Positions 1 to 7,451 are shown, counted from the stretch's first letter. The stretch is 10,040 nt of DNA from Fibrobacter sp. (GCA_017520105.1 JAFWRL010000211.1:1-10040); one strand, 5' to 3'. The notes: generated by a model from the sequence alone, not told the origin. Numbers and translations are program-made.

Positions 1-1705
1 CGCCATCGGAATCGTAGTAGGCGCGGTTCGACTTGCCCACATCGTAATTTTCCGCTTCGACCTTGCCAGGAATCTTGGCGGCAACGTCTTTGTACGGAGT
101 CGGAGGCGTCGTGTCCTGCGTACCGCCCAGATAAATTTCATCCTTGTAGTCGGTACCGACCTTGAACCAGTCAAAGTCCGCATAGCCGCCTGCCTGCTTG
201 GTCGCAAAGTTGAAGAGGCCCCAGCGTACACCCACGAACATGTGGAGGTCGTAATTGAGCTTTACGTCATTACCAATCTTTGTCCAAGTGTTACCATCGG
301 TGCTATAGTAGAAGTATGCAGTACCGCGGTCAATGGGCAAGTCGAAATCGATTCGCAGATAAACCTTGGAGTCCGAAAGAGCTTGGCTAGCAGCTTGTCT
401 TTCGCCGTCCTTGTTTCCTGTGTACATCACAACCTTGTAATTGCCACCATCTTTTGCGAGAGCGACAAAGCCCTTGTCATCTTGCAGGGCAACAAGGCCA
501 GCCATGTCACCATCTTTCATGCCCTTGCCATCCACAAGCGTACGGCCGGAGCTCTTGGGGCCAAAGGAACGCTGCGTAAGCGTGTTCTTCGCATTGACAA
601 TGCGGTTATCGGTACGGCCAGTGGTAATGCGCAAGAATCCCGGATTTGCCGTCAAGGACCAGTTCTTGTTATCTGGGTTGTGGTTCCATTGCCATTCGAG
701 CGGGAGCACATCGGAATCAAAATCGTCAGAAGTCACCATGCCGTATCCCGGCAGCGGGGATTCCGGCAAGTCAATCGTCGCAGGAGCCTTGGAACCACTC
801 GTCGGAACCGGCCAACCGTCCTTCCATTCCATCGGAACTAGGTGCGACATACGTCCAACCGGGCCGGAATCGCGGAACAAGAGGGCATACCACTTGCCAT
901 CCGGCGTATCGAAAATGCCGCCCTGCGCAACACCGTTATCGGACAAGAAATATCTTCCGCTAAATCCGGAGAGCAGGTTCTTGGAACGATATACAATTTC
1001 GCTACGGCTCTTGCCTGCCGGCCAGGAAATCGTGAACAAATAATATTCGCCATTGACTTTTTCCATGTGCGAACCTTCTTGTTGCACATAGTAATTGCTG
1101 GTACCAGTCACCTGGTTCACGCTCACGCCGCCGAGCTTGCCGCTACGGCCTCCGGCTTTTACGCCGCTTGCGTCGTCGTTCAACTGCACATAGCTAATCT
1201 GGTCGCCACTGCCGTAGAACACCCAGACGGTTCCATCGTCATCGAAGAACAGCGACGGGTCGTGATAGAAGGGCAGCTGCACTTCGCTCCACGGGCCGGC
1301 TTCGACATCGGCGGTCTTGTACAAATGAGTTCTATTCGTCGTATAGGAAGGCGTCAAGACGTAGAAAAATCCCTTGTGATAGCGGATGCTCGACGCCCAC
1401 GAACCCTTGCCGTAAGCATCCTGGCCGCCATTCAAGCTGATGTTATTGCCGTTCGAAAGAGTCTGGTAGGCATACCCTACCGTACGCCACTGCGCCAAAT
1501 CCGTACTCTTGAAAACAGGCACGCCCGGCGCAAAATGCATGGTCGTCGTAACCATGTAATACGCATCATCGACGCGGACAATAGACGGGTCCGGGCTATC
1601 GACGTACATAATCGGGTTATTGACCTTCACGGCAAAGCTATTCACAACAGCCGCCGCCAAAACCGTAAAAGCGGCAGATTTTGCCATTTTACTAAACAAT
1701 CCCAT
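1..1705 (-). CDS. GH43 family arabinofuranosidase/beta-xylosidase with CBM6, secreted (3' end outside window)
   Basis: The gene encodes 568 visible residues and continues past the left edge. Residues 1-25 form a signal peptide (basic start, alanine/valine core, SFA before the likely cleavage site). Residues about 29-310 are a five-bladed GH43 catalytic domain: the general base is in the first DPS motif (D39), the pKa-modulating Asp is in HDPSLFF (D149), and the acid Glu is in QEGSHMEKVNGEYYLF (E210). Residues about 322-520 look like the beta-sandwich that follows the catalytic domain in many GH43 xylosidases. From about residue 540 a CBM6 begins (IPGKVEAENYD). The expected role, from family knowledge, is removal of arabinose or xylose from arabinoxylan outside the cytoplasm; which sugar cannot be decided from sequence. 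The ATG at 1705 is chosen because AAAGGAG lies just upstream and it starts the signal peptide. The gene is divergent from the CE1 esterases. Whether it ends in the C-terminal module and micropeptide seen at the right of the window is not visible. Confidence 0.9.
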   Translation of the reverse strand, partial: MGLFSKMAKSAAFTVLAAAVVNSFAVKVNNPIMYVDSPDPSIVRVDDAYYMVTTTMHFAPGVPVFKSTDLAQWRTVGYAYQTLSNGNNISLNGGQDAYGKGSWASSIRYHKGFFYVLTPSYTTNRTHLYKTADVEAGPWSEVQLPFYHDPSLFFDDDGTVWVFYGSGDQISYVQLNDDASGVKAGGRSGKLGGVSVNQVTGTSNYYVQQEGSHMEKVNGEYYLFTISWPAGKSRSEIVYRSKNLLSGFSGRYFLSDNGVAQGGIFDTPDGKWYALLFRDSGPVGRMSHLVPMEWKDGWPVPTSGSKAPATIDLPESPLPGYGMVTSDDFDSDVLPLEWQWNHNPDNKNWSLTANPGFLRITTGRTDNRIVNAKNTLTQRSFGPKSSGRTLVDGKGMKDGDMAGLVALQDDKGFVALAKDGGNYKVVMYTGNKDGERQAASQALSDSKVYLRIDFDLPIDRGTAYFYYSTDGNTWTKIGNDVKLNYDLHMFVGVRWGLFNFATKQAGGYADFDWFKVGTDYKDEIYLGGTQDTTPPTPYKDVAAKIPGKVEAENYDVGKSNRAYYDSDG

Positions 1706-1736
1706 AAACAACTCCTTTCCAACCAAGGATAGATAA

Positions 1737-1748
1737 GTTCTATAGAAC
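1737..1748. promoter_or_regulatory. 12-bp perfect palindrome upstream of the GH43 gene
   Basis: GTTCTATAGAAC is identical on both strands and sits about 31 bases before the GH43 start codon, in the divergent intergenic region. It could be a dimeric regulator's operator, or its central TATAGA could serve as a -10 element for the leftward gene. No convincing -35 was found at the right distance. The function is inference; only the palindrome is seen. Confidence 0.35.
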
Positions 1749-1850
1749 CTAATTTACCCCATTAACATGCTTTTTTTCCTTGAAACCGCATGGTTTTTAT
1801 GGATATTTTATCAATAGGTTAGCTTTCGTTTACAAAACGTGATGAATAAT

Positions 1851-1926
1851 TCTCAACGCTTTGTTTTTTTTCTCAACACCATTTCGCAACACCTAAGGCA
1901 CAGCCATCTATATTTTGTTTAGGTCT
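1851..1926 (+). promoter_or_regulatory. Candidate promoter region of the first CE1 esterase
   Basis: TATATT at 1909-1914 is a plausible -10, followed by TTAGGTCT (1919-1926), which recurs in front of the second esterase at 3696-3703. Just upstream are short direct repeats: TCTCAAC at 1851-1857 and 1871-1877, exactly 20 bases apart, and CAACACC at 1874-1880 and 1887-1893, 13 bases apart. There is no good -35, which would fit activator-dependent transcription, but this is inference. The rest of the intergenic stretch 1706-1850 shows AT-rich DNA and a short AAACC/GGTTT inverted repeat at 1783-1796, with no gene. Confidence 0.3.
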
Positions 1927-2000
1927 GGCACAAAATGGGGTTTGGTTGGACCGGGCGAACAAACGTGTTTGGAATGTTTAACAATACAAAAGGAGTCGCT

Positions 2001-3527
2001 ATGACCATGTTCAAATCCATGGCATTTGCAGGATCAATCGCCGCCATGAGCACGCTTTCATTCGCGTGGAGTATCAGTGGCAACGTTGTTTCAGCCGGTT
2101 CAGGCAGAGCACTTTCCGGTGTCAAAATTACATCTTTCAACTATGCGGGTGTAGAATCCACGAGCGCTGAAGATGGCACTTTCACAATTTCCAATGATGG
2201 TACCGAAGCTCTGCGAAACATCAAGGTCGCAAAAGCATCTGTCCAATTCAACCACAACCTCATCACCATTTCTGGTGTCAAGGCCCAGACCATGACCGTT
2301 TCTGTCATGGATGCTCTCGGCAAAGTAGCCTTCTCCAAGACGGAACACAATGTCATGGGTTCCATGATTGTTGACCTGAACAAGAGCTCCGCCAAGGGCG
2401 CCAAGTTCCTCCGCATCAACGCAGACGGAAACCGCGGCACCTACCAGCTCGGCAAGACTGTGACCCTCCTCAAAGAAGGCGACCCGCTGCCGTTCCTGCA
2501 GTTCTCATTGGATGGTTACCAGAACGCCACCTACCAGGCCAAGGCCGAAGTCGAAACTGGCGTCGAGATTAAGCTGACAAGAGGCTCAAATATCAATCCA
2601 CCTAATCCTCCGGAATCCAGCGCAGCAACCACGCCGGAAAGCTCCGCTTCTGCACCGGAAAGTTCTTCTGCCACAGCGGAATCCTCTTCTTCTGCTGAAA
2701 TACAACAAGTCATCGTTGACTGCGCCGGCAAGACTGCAAAGGTCGGAGATAAGCAAAACATGTCCGTGACCGTCGATGGCAAGCAGCGCACCTTTATTAT
2801 GCACATTCCGAGTGCCTACAAGGGCGACAAGCCCGTACCGCTCGTTATTGACTACCACCCGATTGGCGGTTCCGGCAATGGCGAATTCGGAAGTTCTCCG
2901 TACAAGGCCAAGACTGACCCCGAAGGCGTAATCACGCTTTACCCGGACGGCACTGGCAAACCGGGTGGAATGGGTAACGGTTGGAACGTCGGCCCCTGCT
3001 GCTCCAACGACGACGACGTCAAGTTCTCTTACGCAATGATTGACAAACTTAAAGAAATCGCCTGCATCGACCCGCAGCGCATCTATGCAACGGGCTTCTC
3101 GATGGGTGGCGGTATGAGTAACCACGTGGCTTGCATGATGTCCGATGTCTTCGCCGCAGTTGCTCCGGCAGCTATGGACTTGAACAAGACCAACAGTGCC
3201 GCTTGCAAGATGTCTCGTCCGATTTCTGTCATCAACTTCCGCGGCACGAATGACCCGGTCTGCCGTTACCAAGGTGGCGATAGCGGCTTCAACGACGGTT
3301 TGAACTTCCTTGGCGCCGAAGGCACCTTCAAGTTCTGGGCCGAAAAGAACGGCTGCACCGGTTCTCCGAGCAAGAACTCCAACGGTTGTGAAGAATACTC
3401 CAACTGCAAGGACGGCACGAAGGTCGTGCTCTGCACCAAGCAGGGCGGTGGCCATGACTACGGCGACGCCAGCATCGGCTGGCCGTTCCTCAAGCAGTTC
3501 ACGCTCCCGGCAGAATTCGTGAAGTAA
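2001..3527 (+). CDS. Secreted CE1-type esterase (feruloyl/acetylxylan esterase family), copy 1
   Basis: The protein has 508 residues. Residues 1-22 are a signal peptide (cleavage likely after SFA). Residues about 24-66 resemble a carboxypeptidase-regulatory-like beta domain (SISGNVVSAGSGRALSGVKI). Residues about 72-165 are a beta module with SVMDALGKVAFS and KGAKFLRINADGN, similar to type IX secretion sorting domains. A Ser/Ala/Pro/Glu linker covers about 200-233. The alpha/beta-hydrolase domain covers 240-508, with nucleophile S367 in GFSMGGG, D418 in RGTNDPV and H485 in GGGHDYG. The family hydrolyses feruloyl or acetyl esters on xylan, and the PHB-depolymerase-like fold is shared. The exact substrate is unproven. 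The start at 2001 has AGGAG five bases upstream and matches the MTM start of copy 2; an in-frame ATG at 1935 has no comparable support. Eleven cysteines occur in the hydrolase part; C421 has no counterpart in copy 2. Confidence 0.88.
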   Translation: MTMFKSMAFAGSIAAMSTLSFAWSISGNVVSAGSGRALSGVKITSFNYAGVESTSAEDGTFTISNDGTEALRNIKVAKASVQFNHNLITISGVKAQTMTVSVMDALGKVAFSKTEHNVMGSMIVDLNKSSAKGAKFLRINADGNRGTYQLGKTVTLLKEGDPLPFLQFSLDGYQNATYQAKAEVETGVEIKLTRGSNINPPNPPESSAATTPESSASAPESSSATAESSSSAEIQQVIVDCAGKTAKVGDKQNMSVTVDGKQRTFIMHIPSAYKGDKPVPLVIDYHPIGGSGNGEFGSSPYKAKTDPEGVITLYPDGTGKPGGMGNGWNVGPCCSNDDDVKFSYAMIDKLKEIACIDPQRIYATGFSMGGGMSNHVACMMSDVFAAVAPAAMDLNKTNSAACKMSRPISVINFRGTNDPVCRYQGGDSGFNDGLNFLGAEGTFKFWAEKNGCTGSPSKNSNGCEEYSNCKDGTKVVLCTKQGGGHDYGDASIGWPFLKQFTLPAEFVK

Positions 3528-3564
3528 TGAATCAAGTTTGATTTCATAATTCATCCTATACAGC

Positions 3565-3606
3565 AAAATCGCTCCGGTTTAACCAGGGCGATTTTTTTGT
3601 TTTTTC
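3565..3606 (+). terminator. Rho-independent terminator after CE1 esterase copy 1
   Basis: An 8-bp stem AAAATCGC (3565-3572) pairs with GCGATTTT (3588-3595), with further inner pairing possible around GGTTTAACC, and is followed by a long T run interrupted by one G. It lies 38 bases after the stop, so the two tandem esterases are probably transcribed separately, at least in part. Confidence 0.85.
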
Positions 3607-3688
3607 CGTATTATTTCAGGCGTTTCGCATTTTTTACAATGATTATCGTCATCAAAAATATATCTTTATAGACTGAAATTGTTATTTT

Positions 3689-3723
3689 CTATTAGTTAGG
3701 TCTTCCTTGGAAACAAAAAAGGA
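3689..3723 (+). promoter_or_regulatory. Candidate -10/leader of the second CE1 esterase
   Basis: CTATTA (3689-3694) followed by TTAGGTCT (3696-3703) resembles the arrangement before the first esterase. In the leader, TCCTT (3704-3708) is exactly complementary to AAGGA (3719-3723), the core of the ribosome binding site, so a small hairpin could mask it. The GH43 leader on the other strand has the same TCCTTGG followed by AAAGGAG. The promoter call is weak because no clear -35 is seen. Confidence 0.3.
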
Positions 3724-3729
3724 GTTTTT

Positions 3730-5259
3730 ATGACCATGTCTAAATTTATAGCTTTTGCAGGAACCATCGCGGCGTTTAGCACCATGTCTTTTGCTTGGAG
3801 CATCAGCGGCGGTGTTTTCTCGAACATGGGTCAGCCGCTTCCTGGCGTAAAAATCACATCTTCCAATTATCCCGAAGTTAACGCCACCACGACCGACGGC
3901 GGTTCATTCAGCATTTCTAGCGAAACGGACGCTTTGCGCAAGACCTTCATCCCGAAGGAATCCATTCAGTTCAGCCACAATGTCATCAGCATTCAGAATG
4001 TCAAGGCAAACACGATTACCGTTTCCGTCATGGACGCTCTCGGCAAGGTCGCATTCTCCCAGACACAGCACAACGTCAACGGGACGCTGAACTTCGACTT
4101 GAACAGGACATCTGCCAAGGGAGCCAAGTTCATCCGCATCAACGCGGACGGACACCGCAACACCTACCAGCTCGGCAAGACGGTCACGCTGCTCAAGGAA
4201 GGCGACCCGCTGCCGATTTTCAAATTTGCGAAGGAAGGCTATCAAGATGTCACCTACACCATGAAAGCCGAAACTGAAACCGATGTCGCCATCCAGATGG
4301 AACCAGGAGCAAGTACTCCGACGTCTTCCGCTGGCGTTACCGATTCGACCAGTTCAGCAGCTCCGACCAGTTCAGCAGCTCCGACAAGTTCAGCCGCCGC
4401 ACCGGCTTCCAGCGAAACCGTTTCTTCTAGCAGCGTTGCTCCGGCAATTGACTGCTCCGCCAAGACAATCAAGAGCGATACCGAAATTATGGTCGATGGA
4501 CGCAAGGTCATCGTGAAATTCCCGAACGGCAACTTCACGGGCGACAAGCCTGTTCCGATGCTCATCAACTACCATCAAATCTACGGTAGCGCCGCTGACT
4601 GGGTGAACGACTCCAAGATTGGTAAAGTCGCTTTGGCCGATGGAGCAATCAGCGTCTATCCAGATGGGGCCATGACCCCGAACGCCGTAATGGGCCAGGC
4701 TTGGAACGTAGGCCCCTGTTGCACCACCGCCGACGACACGACCTTCACGCGCCACTTTGTCAAGGAACTCACAGAGAAAGCTTGCGTCGATCCAAAGCGC
4801 ATCTATGTCGCAGGCTGGTCGATGGGTGGCGGCATGTCCAACTACGCCGGTTGCTTCCTCGCCGATATCATCGCCGCAGGCGCTCCTTCTGCATTCGACC
4901 TTGCACAAGAAGTCGTAGATGCAGGCTGCCATCCGGCTCGCCCGTATCCTGTTCTCAACTTCCGCAGTTCTAACGACGGTGTCGTAAATTACAACCACAC
5001 TCTGTCCCAAGTCATTCAATCCATGCCTATCACGTTCATGGGTGCAAAGGAAACCTTCGCAGAATGGGCCAAGATGGACGGTTGCACTGGTGAACCCAAG
5101 AAGACGAGCCAGAAGATCAACAACGGACAATATGACTGCGAAATCTACGAAACCTGCCAAGGCGGCGCCAAAGTGGGTCTCTGCACGATGAACATCGACC
5201 ATAACGAAGGCGACCCCAATATGGCCTGGGACTTCCTGAAACAGTTCAGCCTTCCGTAA
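3730..5259 (+). CDS. Secreted CE1-type esterase (feruloyl/acetylxylan esterase family), copy 2
   Basis: This 509-residue paralog of the gene just upstream has the same module order. Residues 1-22 are a signal peptide, about 24-66 a regulatory-like beta domain, and about 69-162 a beta module (SVMDALGKVAFS, KGAKFIRINADGH). A Ser/Ala/Pro/Thr linker (about 194-237) contains the repeated SSAAPT. The alpha/beta-hydrolase domain spans 240-509. Catalytic residues are read as S364 in GWSMGGG, D416 in RSSNDG and H491 in NIDHNEGD. AGGAG stands six bases before the ATG. The surroundings of the acid and histidine differ from copy 1 (NDGVVNY against NDPVCRY; DHNEG against GGHDYG), so substrate preference may differ. 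It has ten cysteines in the hydrolase part, allowing five disulfides. Extracellular de-esterification of xylan is inferred from the family and the cluster; the exact substrate is not determined. Confidence 0.88.
   Translation: MTMSKFIAFAGTIAAFSTMSFAWSISGGVFSNMGQPLPGVKITSSNYPEVNATTTDGGSFSISSETDALRKTFIPKESIQFSHNVISIQNVKANTITVSVMDALGKVAFSQTQHNVNGTLNFDLNRTSAKGAKFIRINADGHRNTYQLGKTVTLLKEGDPLPIFKFAKEGYQDVTYTMKAETETDVAIQMEPGASTPTSSAGVTDSTSSAAPTSSAAPTSSAAAPASSETVSSSSVAPAIDCSAKTIKSDTEIMVDGRKVIVKFPNGNFTGDKPVPMLINYHQIYGSAADWVNDSKIGKVALADGAISVYPDGAMTPNAVMGQAWNVGPCCTTADDTTFTRHFVKELTEKACVDPKRIYVAGWSMGGGMSNYAGCFLADIIAAGAPSAFDLAQEVVDAGCHPARPYPVLNFRSSNDGVVNYNHTLSQVIQSMPITFMGAKETFAEWAKMDGCTGEPKKTSQKINNGQYDCEIYETCQGGAKVGLCTMNIDHNEGDPNMAWDFLKQFSLP
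4347..4400 (+). repeat. 18-bp in-frame tandem repeat encoding the linker
   Basis: Two perfect copies of GACCAGTTCAGCAGCTCC (4347-4364, 4365-4382) and one diverged copy (4383-4400) encode the SSAAPT units of the interdomain linker. The repeat length keeps frame, so slippage would lengthen or shorten the linker by six residues. Confidence 0.85.
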
Positions 5260-5283
5260 GGTTTAAATCGCTTTATGCAAAAC

Positions 5284-5311
5284 GCCCGCGGTTCAAACTG
5301 CGGGCTTTTTT
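5284..5311 (+). terminator. Rho-independent terminator after CE1 esterase copy 2
   Basis: GCCCGC (5284-5289) pairs with GCGGGC (5300-5305), with partial extension into the loop, and six T follow at once. It starts about 25 bases after the stop codon. Confidence 0.85.
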
Positions 5312-5340
5312 GCTGTCATCGAATTGACGTTCATATCGTC

Positions 5341-5361
5341 ATGCCCGGCGGGCATTTTTTT
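5341..5361 (+). terminator. Second terminator-like hairpin in the convergent spacer
   Basis: ATGCCC (5341-5346) and GGGCAT (5350-5355) form a tight hairpin with a three-base loop, followed by a seven-T run that merges with the tandem repeat. It may be a backup terminator for the rightward esterases or an element of the repeat family that fills this spacer. Confidence 0.5.
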
Positions 5362-5430
5362 GTCACCCCGACCTTGGCACTGTCACCCCGACCTTGGCAC
5401 TGTCACCCCGACCTTGGCACTGTCACCCCG
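5361..5430. repeat. Perfect 20-bp tandem repeat, three copies plus a half copy
   Basis: The unit TGTCACCCCGACCTTGGCAC occurs at 5361-5380, 5381-5400 and 5401-5420 without any difference, then its first ten bases repeat at 5421-5430. Complete identity suggests recent expansion. The units are directly adjacent with no spacers, so it is not a CRISPR. It lies between converging genes and no coding role is supported. Confidence 0.95.
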
Positions 5431-5446
5431 TGCTCCGTCACGGGGT
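5425..5446. repeat. Inverted repeat at the end of the tandem array
   Basis: ACCCCGTG (5425-5432) and CACGGGGT (5439-5446) form a perfect 8-bp stem with a six-base loop. It begins inside the truncated fourth repeat unit. There is no T run after it, so terminator function is not clear. Confidence 0.7.
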
Positions 5447-5469
5447 CAGTTGTTTAAACAGAACAACCG

Positions 5470-5520
5470 ATACCGGCATCCTTCGACTACGCTCAGAACA
5501 GGCTCCGACCGGCATGACAG
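5470..5520. repeat. Degraded interspersed intergenic repeat
   Basis: The stretch contains CCTTCGACTACGCTCAG, a core of the kind seen in dispersed short intergenic repeats of many bacterial genomes, flanked by two near-direct copies of ACCGGCAT (5472-5479 and 5508-5515). The identification rests on memory of such repeats and would need a genome-wide search. Between 5570 and 5659 I see only a short hairpin (GCCAC, TTC, GTGGC at 5608-5620) and no gene. Confidence 0.4.
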
Positions 5521-5540
5521 TGAACGCATTGTTCAAACAG

Positions 5541-5569
5541 GAAAAGAGCCCCGGCTTTCACCGAGGCTC
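5541..5569 (-). terminator. Terminator of the first CE6 esterase/micropeptide unit
   Basis: On the minus strand a 9-bp stem with one G-T wobble (GAGCCTCGG with CCGGGGCTC) and a six-base loop is followed by TTTTCC. It lies about 90 bases after the micropeptide stop. Confidence 0.8.
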
Positions 5570-5659
5570 TACAGGAGTCATACAAATTCATTTTTCTAGT
5601 TACTGTAGCCACTTCGTGGCAGTTAGAACAGCAAAATCCCTTCAATCGAGGAGAGCTAC

Positions 5660-5743
5660 CTACCCGTAAACTAGACCAAGCGCGACAGCGACTACAAAGA
5701 AGAACGCTATCTGCTTGACAATTACCATTTCCTTGTTATTCAT
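5660..5743 (-). CDS. 27-residue single-pass membrane micropeptide, copy 1
   Basis: This small gene starts inside the last codons of the CE6 esterase (8-base overlap ATGAATAA) and ends in TAG. The peptide has a short polar start (MNNKE, K10) and then a hydrophobic segment from about residue 11 (QIAFF) to the end (LGLVYG), long enough for one membrane span, with the N-terminus predicted inside. AAGGTGG at 5750-5756 lies six bases before the ATG and can act as its ribosome binding site. It matches the peptides at 7597-7680 (20 of 27 residues) and 9508-9591 (24 of 27). Against the latter, eight sense codons differ synonymously and only three change the residue, which argues for selection on the protein. 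I do not recognise the family. A role with secretion or membrane handling of the enzyme encoded just upstream is inference. Confidence 0.82.
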   Translation of the reverse strand: MNNKEMVIVKQIAFFFVVAVALGLVYG

Positions 5744-7394
5744 AAACAACCACCTTCTTTGTATGGAGCGCTCCATCCTTGCGGATAAAGAACACGCCCT
5801 TGGACTGTTTGCGGAGTTTCGCATCGGCCTTTACAAGGTCCATTGCATCAGCCATTCCCTTGGCCGAGAACGTCCCGAGCTTTTTGCCGTGCATGTCATA
5901 AACGCTATAGTTGCTTTCGGCTTCGGTCATGTCCAGGCGAACCTTCGCAATTCCGTCAGGAACAGAATCCTTCGCTACCTTGAATTCCACGTAGTCGATA
6001 TCAATCCAGTCGTTCGTGATTTCGAGTTTCAGTTCATGTTCGCCCTTCTTCAAAGTCGCCTTGCCGCCACTCACTTCGGAGAACGATTCAAAACCCTTTC
6101 CGTCATTCACAATTTCATCACCAATCTGCTTATCGTCCATATAGAGCTTAAAGCCGCCAGTGCCGTTCTCGCCAGCCACAAGAGCAGAAATTTCGTAATC
6201 GCCGTCGGCTTCCACCTTCACCGTATATTTGAGCCATTCGCCCTTTTGGTTGTGCCCTACAGTGATGCCCATGTTCGGCTGGTAAATATCTACGTCGTCC
6301 TTACGGAGCTTGCCGCCTTCGTTGCCCTTGCTTTCGTCATGATAGGCCTTTTCAGCACCGCCCTTGTTGTAGTTTTCGGCCTGAACCTTGCCCGGAATCG
6401 CAATCGCTTCGGTATAAGGGCCATATTCCTCGGGCGGTTCGTCGGGAACCACAGACTTGCTCGGATCCACCAAATCCACCGGAGGAGCGTTCGGGTCAAT
6501 CGTCTTGTCGATAAGCTTGAGCATTTCGGAGCAGTAGCGCTTGCCCAGTTCAATCACGCCCGCACGGCCAAAGTGGTACGGGTCCTTGCCGTTACCCTGC
6601 AAACCCTTGGAAGATGCCAAACCGAACTTCTTGAAATTGTTCTTGAGTTCGCGAATGCCACCGTTCTTGCTACCGCAGCAGTTGTTGCCTTCCTGGAGCA
6701 ATTCACCCGCCACGAACGGGACTTCGTTCTCGTCCAGGCCAAGAGCGTCAATCACGTCCTTGTAAGTCTTATAGACCGTTTTACGCCAGTTGGCATCCGT
6801 GCCGTCACTTTCACCCTGATGGAAGATAAAGCCCTTGATAATGCCCACTTCCTTCGCCTTCTTGGCAAGCTCCAGAATACGGCCCGGAGGGTTGTTGTCG
6901 TAGTCCTTTGGCCAACCCCAGGACATGATGTCCTTGCCATCACCCCTGAAGTACGCCTCGTACTGGTCCTTGTCAAAAGCCCTGATGCTCACCGCACCGA
7001 TAGCAACCGGAATAATGCCCACGGTCACGCCCGGCAGGGAATCCACCATCGCACGGCCAAAATAGTCCGCCGGAGAAAGATTTTCGAACGGATGGAACAT
7101 CGGCGGAATAGCCGCCACCCACTCGCCCGTCTTGAAAGACTGGTTCGTTTTGCCGCTACGTTGGCTCGCATTGGCGTTATGAGACGCCAGCATGATAAAA
7201 TTTTTGGGCGGATTCGCCTGGTCCTCTGCAGGAACGATATCGCCGTTACCCGCCATATTGGACTGCCCGTAGGCAATGTAAATGTGGAAGTTCGGGTTCG
7301 GGGCAGCAATTGCGCCCGTAACCGCAAACAACGAAAGGCCCGCCGCAGCACCTGCAACAGACATCATTTTTTTGAAAGATTGTTTAACATCCAT
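5736..7394 (-). CDS. CE6 acetylxylan esterase with CBM6 and C-terminal Fibrobacter module (Axe6A/Axe6B type), copy 1
   Basis: The protein has 552 residues. Residues 1-30 are a signal peptide (cleavage near AIA-AP). Residues about 33-300 are a CE6/SASA (DUF303) hydrolase: nucleophile S45 in YGQSNMAG, the family motif FHQGESDG at 191-198, and D271/H274 in DPYHFG. A proline-rich linker (about 309-328) leads to a CBM6 at about 332-472 (IPGKVQAENYN, GEWLKYTVKV, NDWIDIDYVEF). Residues about 483-552 form a basic module (SVYDMHGKKLG, KGVFFIRKDG, KKVVVYE) resembling a type IX secretion sorting domain. Family members remove acetyl groups from xylan. From memory, F. succinogenes has adjacent CE6 esterases Axe6A and Axe6B; I cannot say which this is. 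The start at 7394 aligns with that of copy 2 and begins the signal peptide; AGGG is upstream. An in-frame ATG at 7448 lacks this support. The stop overlaps the micropeptide gene. Confidence 0.92.
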   Translation of the reverse strand: MDVKQSFKKMMSVAGAAAGLSLFAVTGAIAAPNPNFHIYIAYGQSNMAGNGDIVPAEDQANPPKNFIMLASHNANASQRSGKTNQSFKTGEWVAAIPPMFHPFENLSPADYFGRAMVDSLPGVTVGIIPVAIGAVSIRAFDKDQYEAYFRGDGKDIMSWGWPKDYDNNPPGRILELAKKAKEVGIIKGFIFHQGESDGTDANWRKTVYKTYKDVIDALGLDENEVPFVAGELLQEGNNCCGSKNGGIRELKNNFKKFGLASSKGLQGNGKDPYHFGRAGVIELGKRYCSEMLKLIDKTIDPNAPPVDLVDPSKSVVPDEPPEEYGPYTEAIAIPGKVQAENYNKGGAEKAYHDESKGNEGGKLRKDDVDIYQPNMGITVGHNQKGEWLKYTVKVEADGDYEISALVAGENGTGGFKLYMDDKQIGDEIVNDGKGFESFSEVSGGKATLKKGEHELKLEITNDWIDIDYVEFKVAKDSVPDGIAKVRLDMTEAESNYSVYDMHGKKLGTFSAKGMADAMDLVKADAKLRKQSKGVFFIRKDGALHTKKVVVYE

Positions 7395-7451
7395 ACTTTT
7401 TTCCCTAAAATAGTACACCTGTTCATAAATTATCCAAATATTGCCCAATTA

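Noticed and set aside
1935..2000. Earlier in-frame start for CE1 esterase copy 1
   Set aside because: It would put 22 residues before the signal peptide, whereas 2001 has a good AGGAG and matches the paralog's start.
3526..3539. Possible micropeptide after CE1 esterase copy 1, since ATGAATCAA follows the stop
   Set aside because: The frame closes after four codons (TGA) and shows no similarity to the 27-residue family.
2586..3566. 326-codon open frame on the minus strand
   Set aside because: Antisense shadow of the CE1 esterase; no signal, motif or ribosome binding site.
5361..5430. Possible CRISPR array
   Set aside because: The repeats touch each other with no spacers, are only 20 bp, and no cas genes are near.
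5275..5669. Small plus-strand open frames through the tandem repeat
   Set aside because: Their repeated peptide only reflects the 20-bp DNA repeat, they run through terminators, and they have no ribosome binding site.
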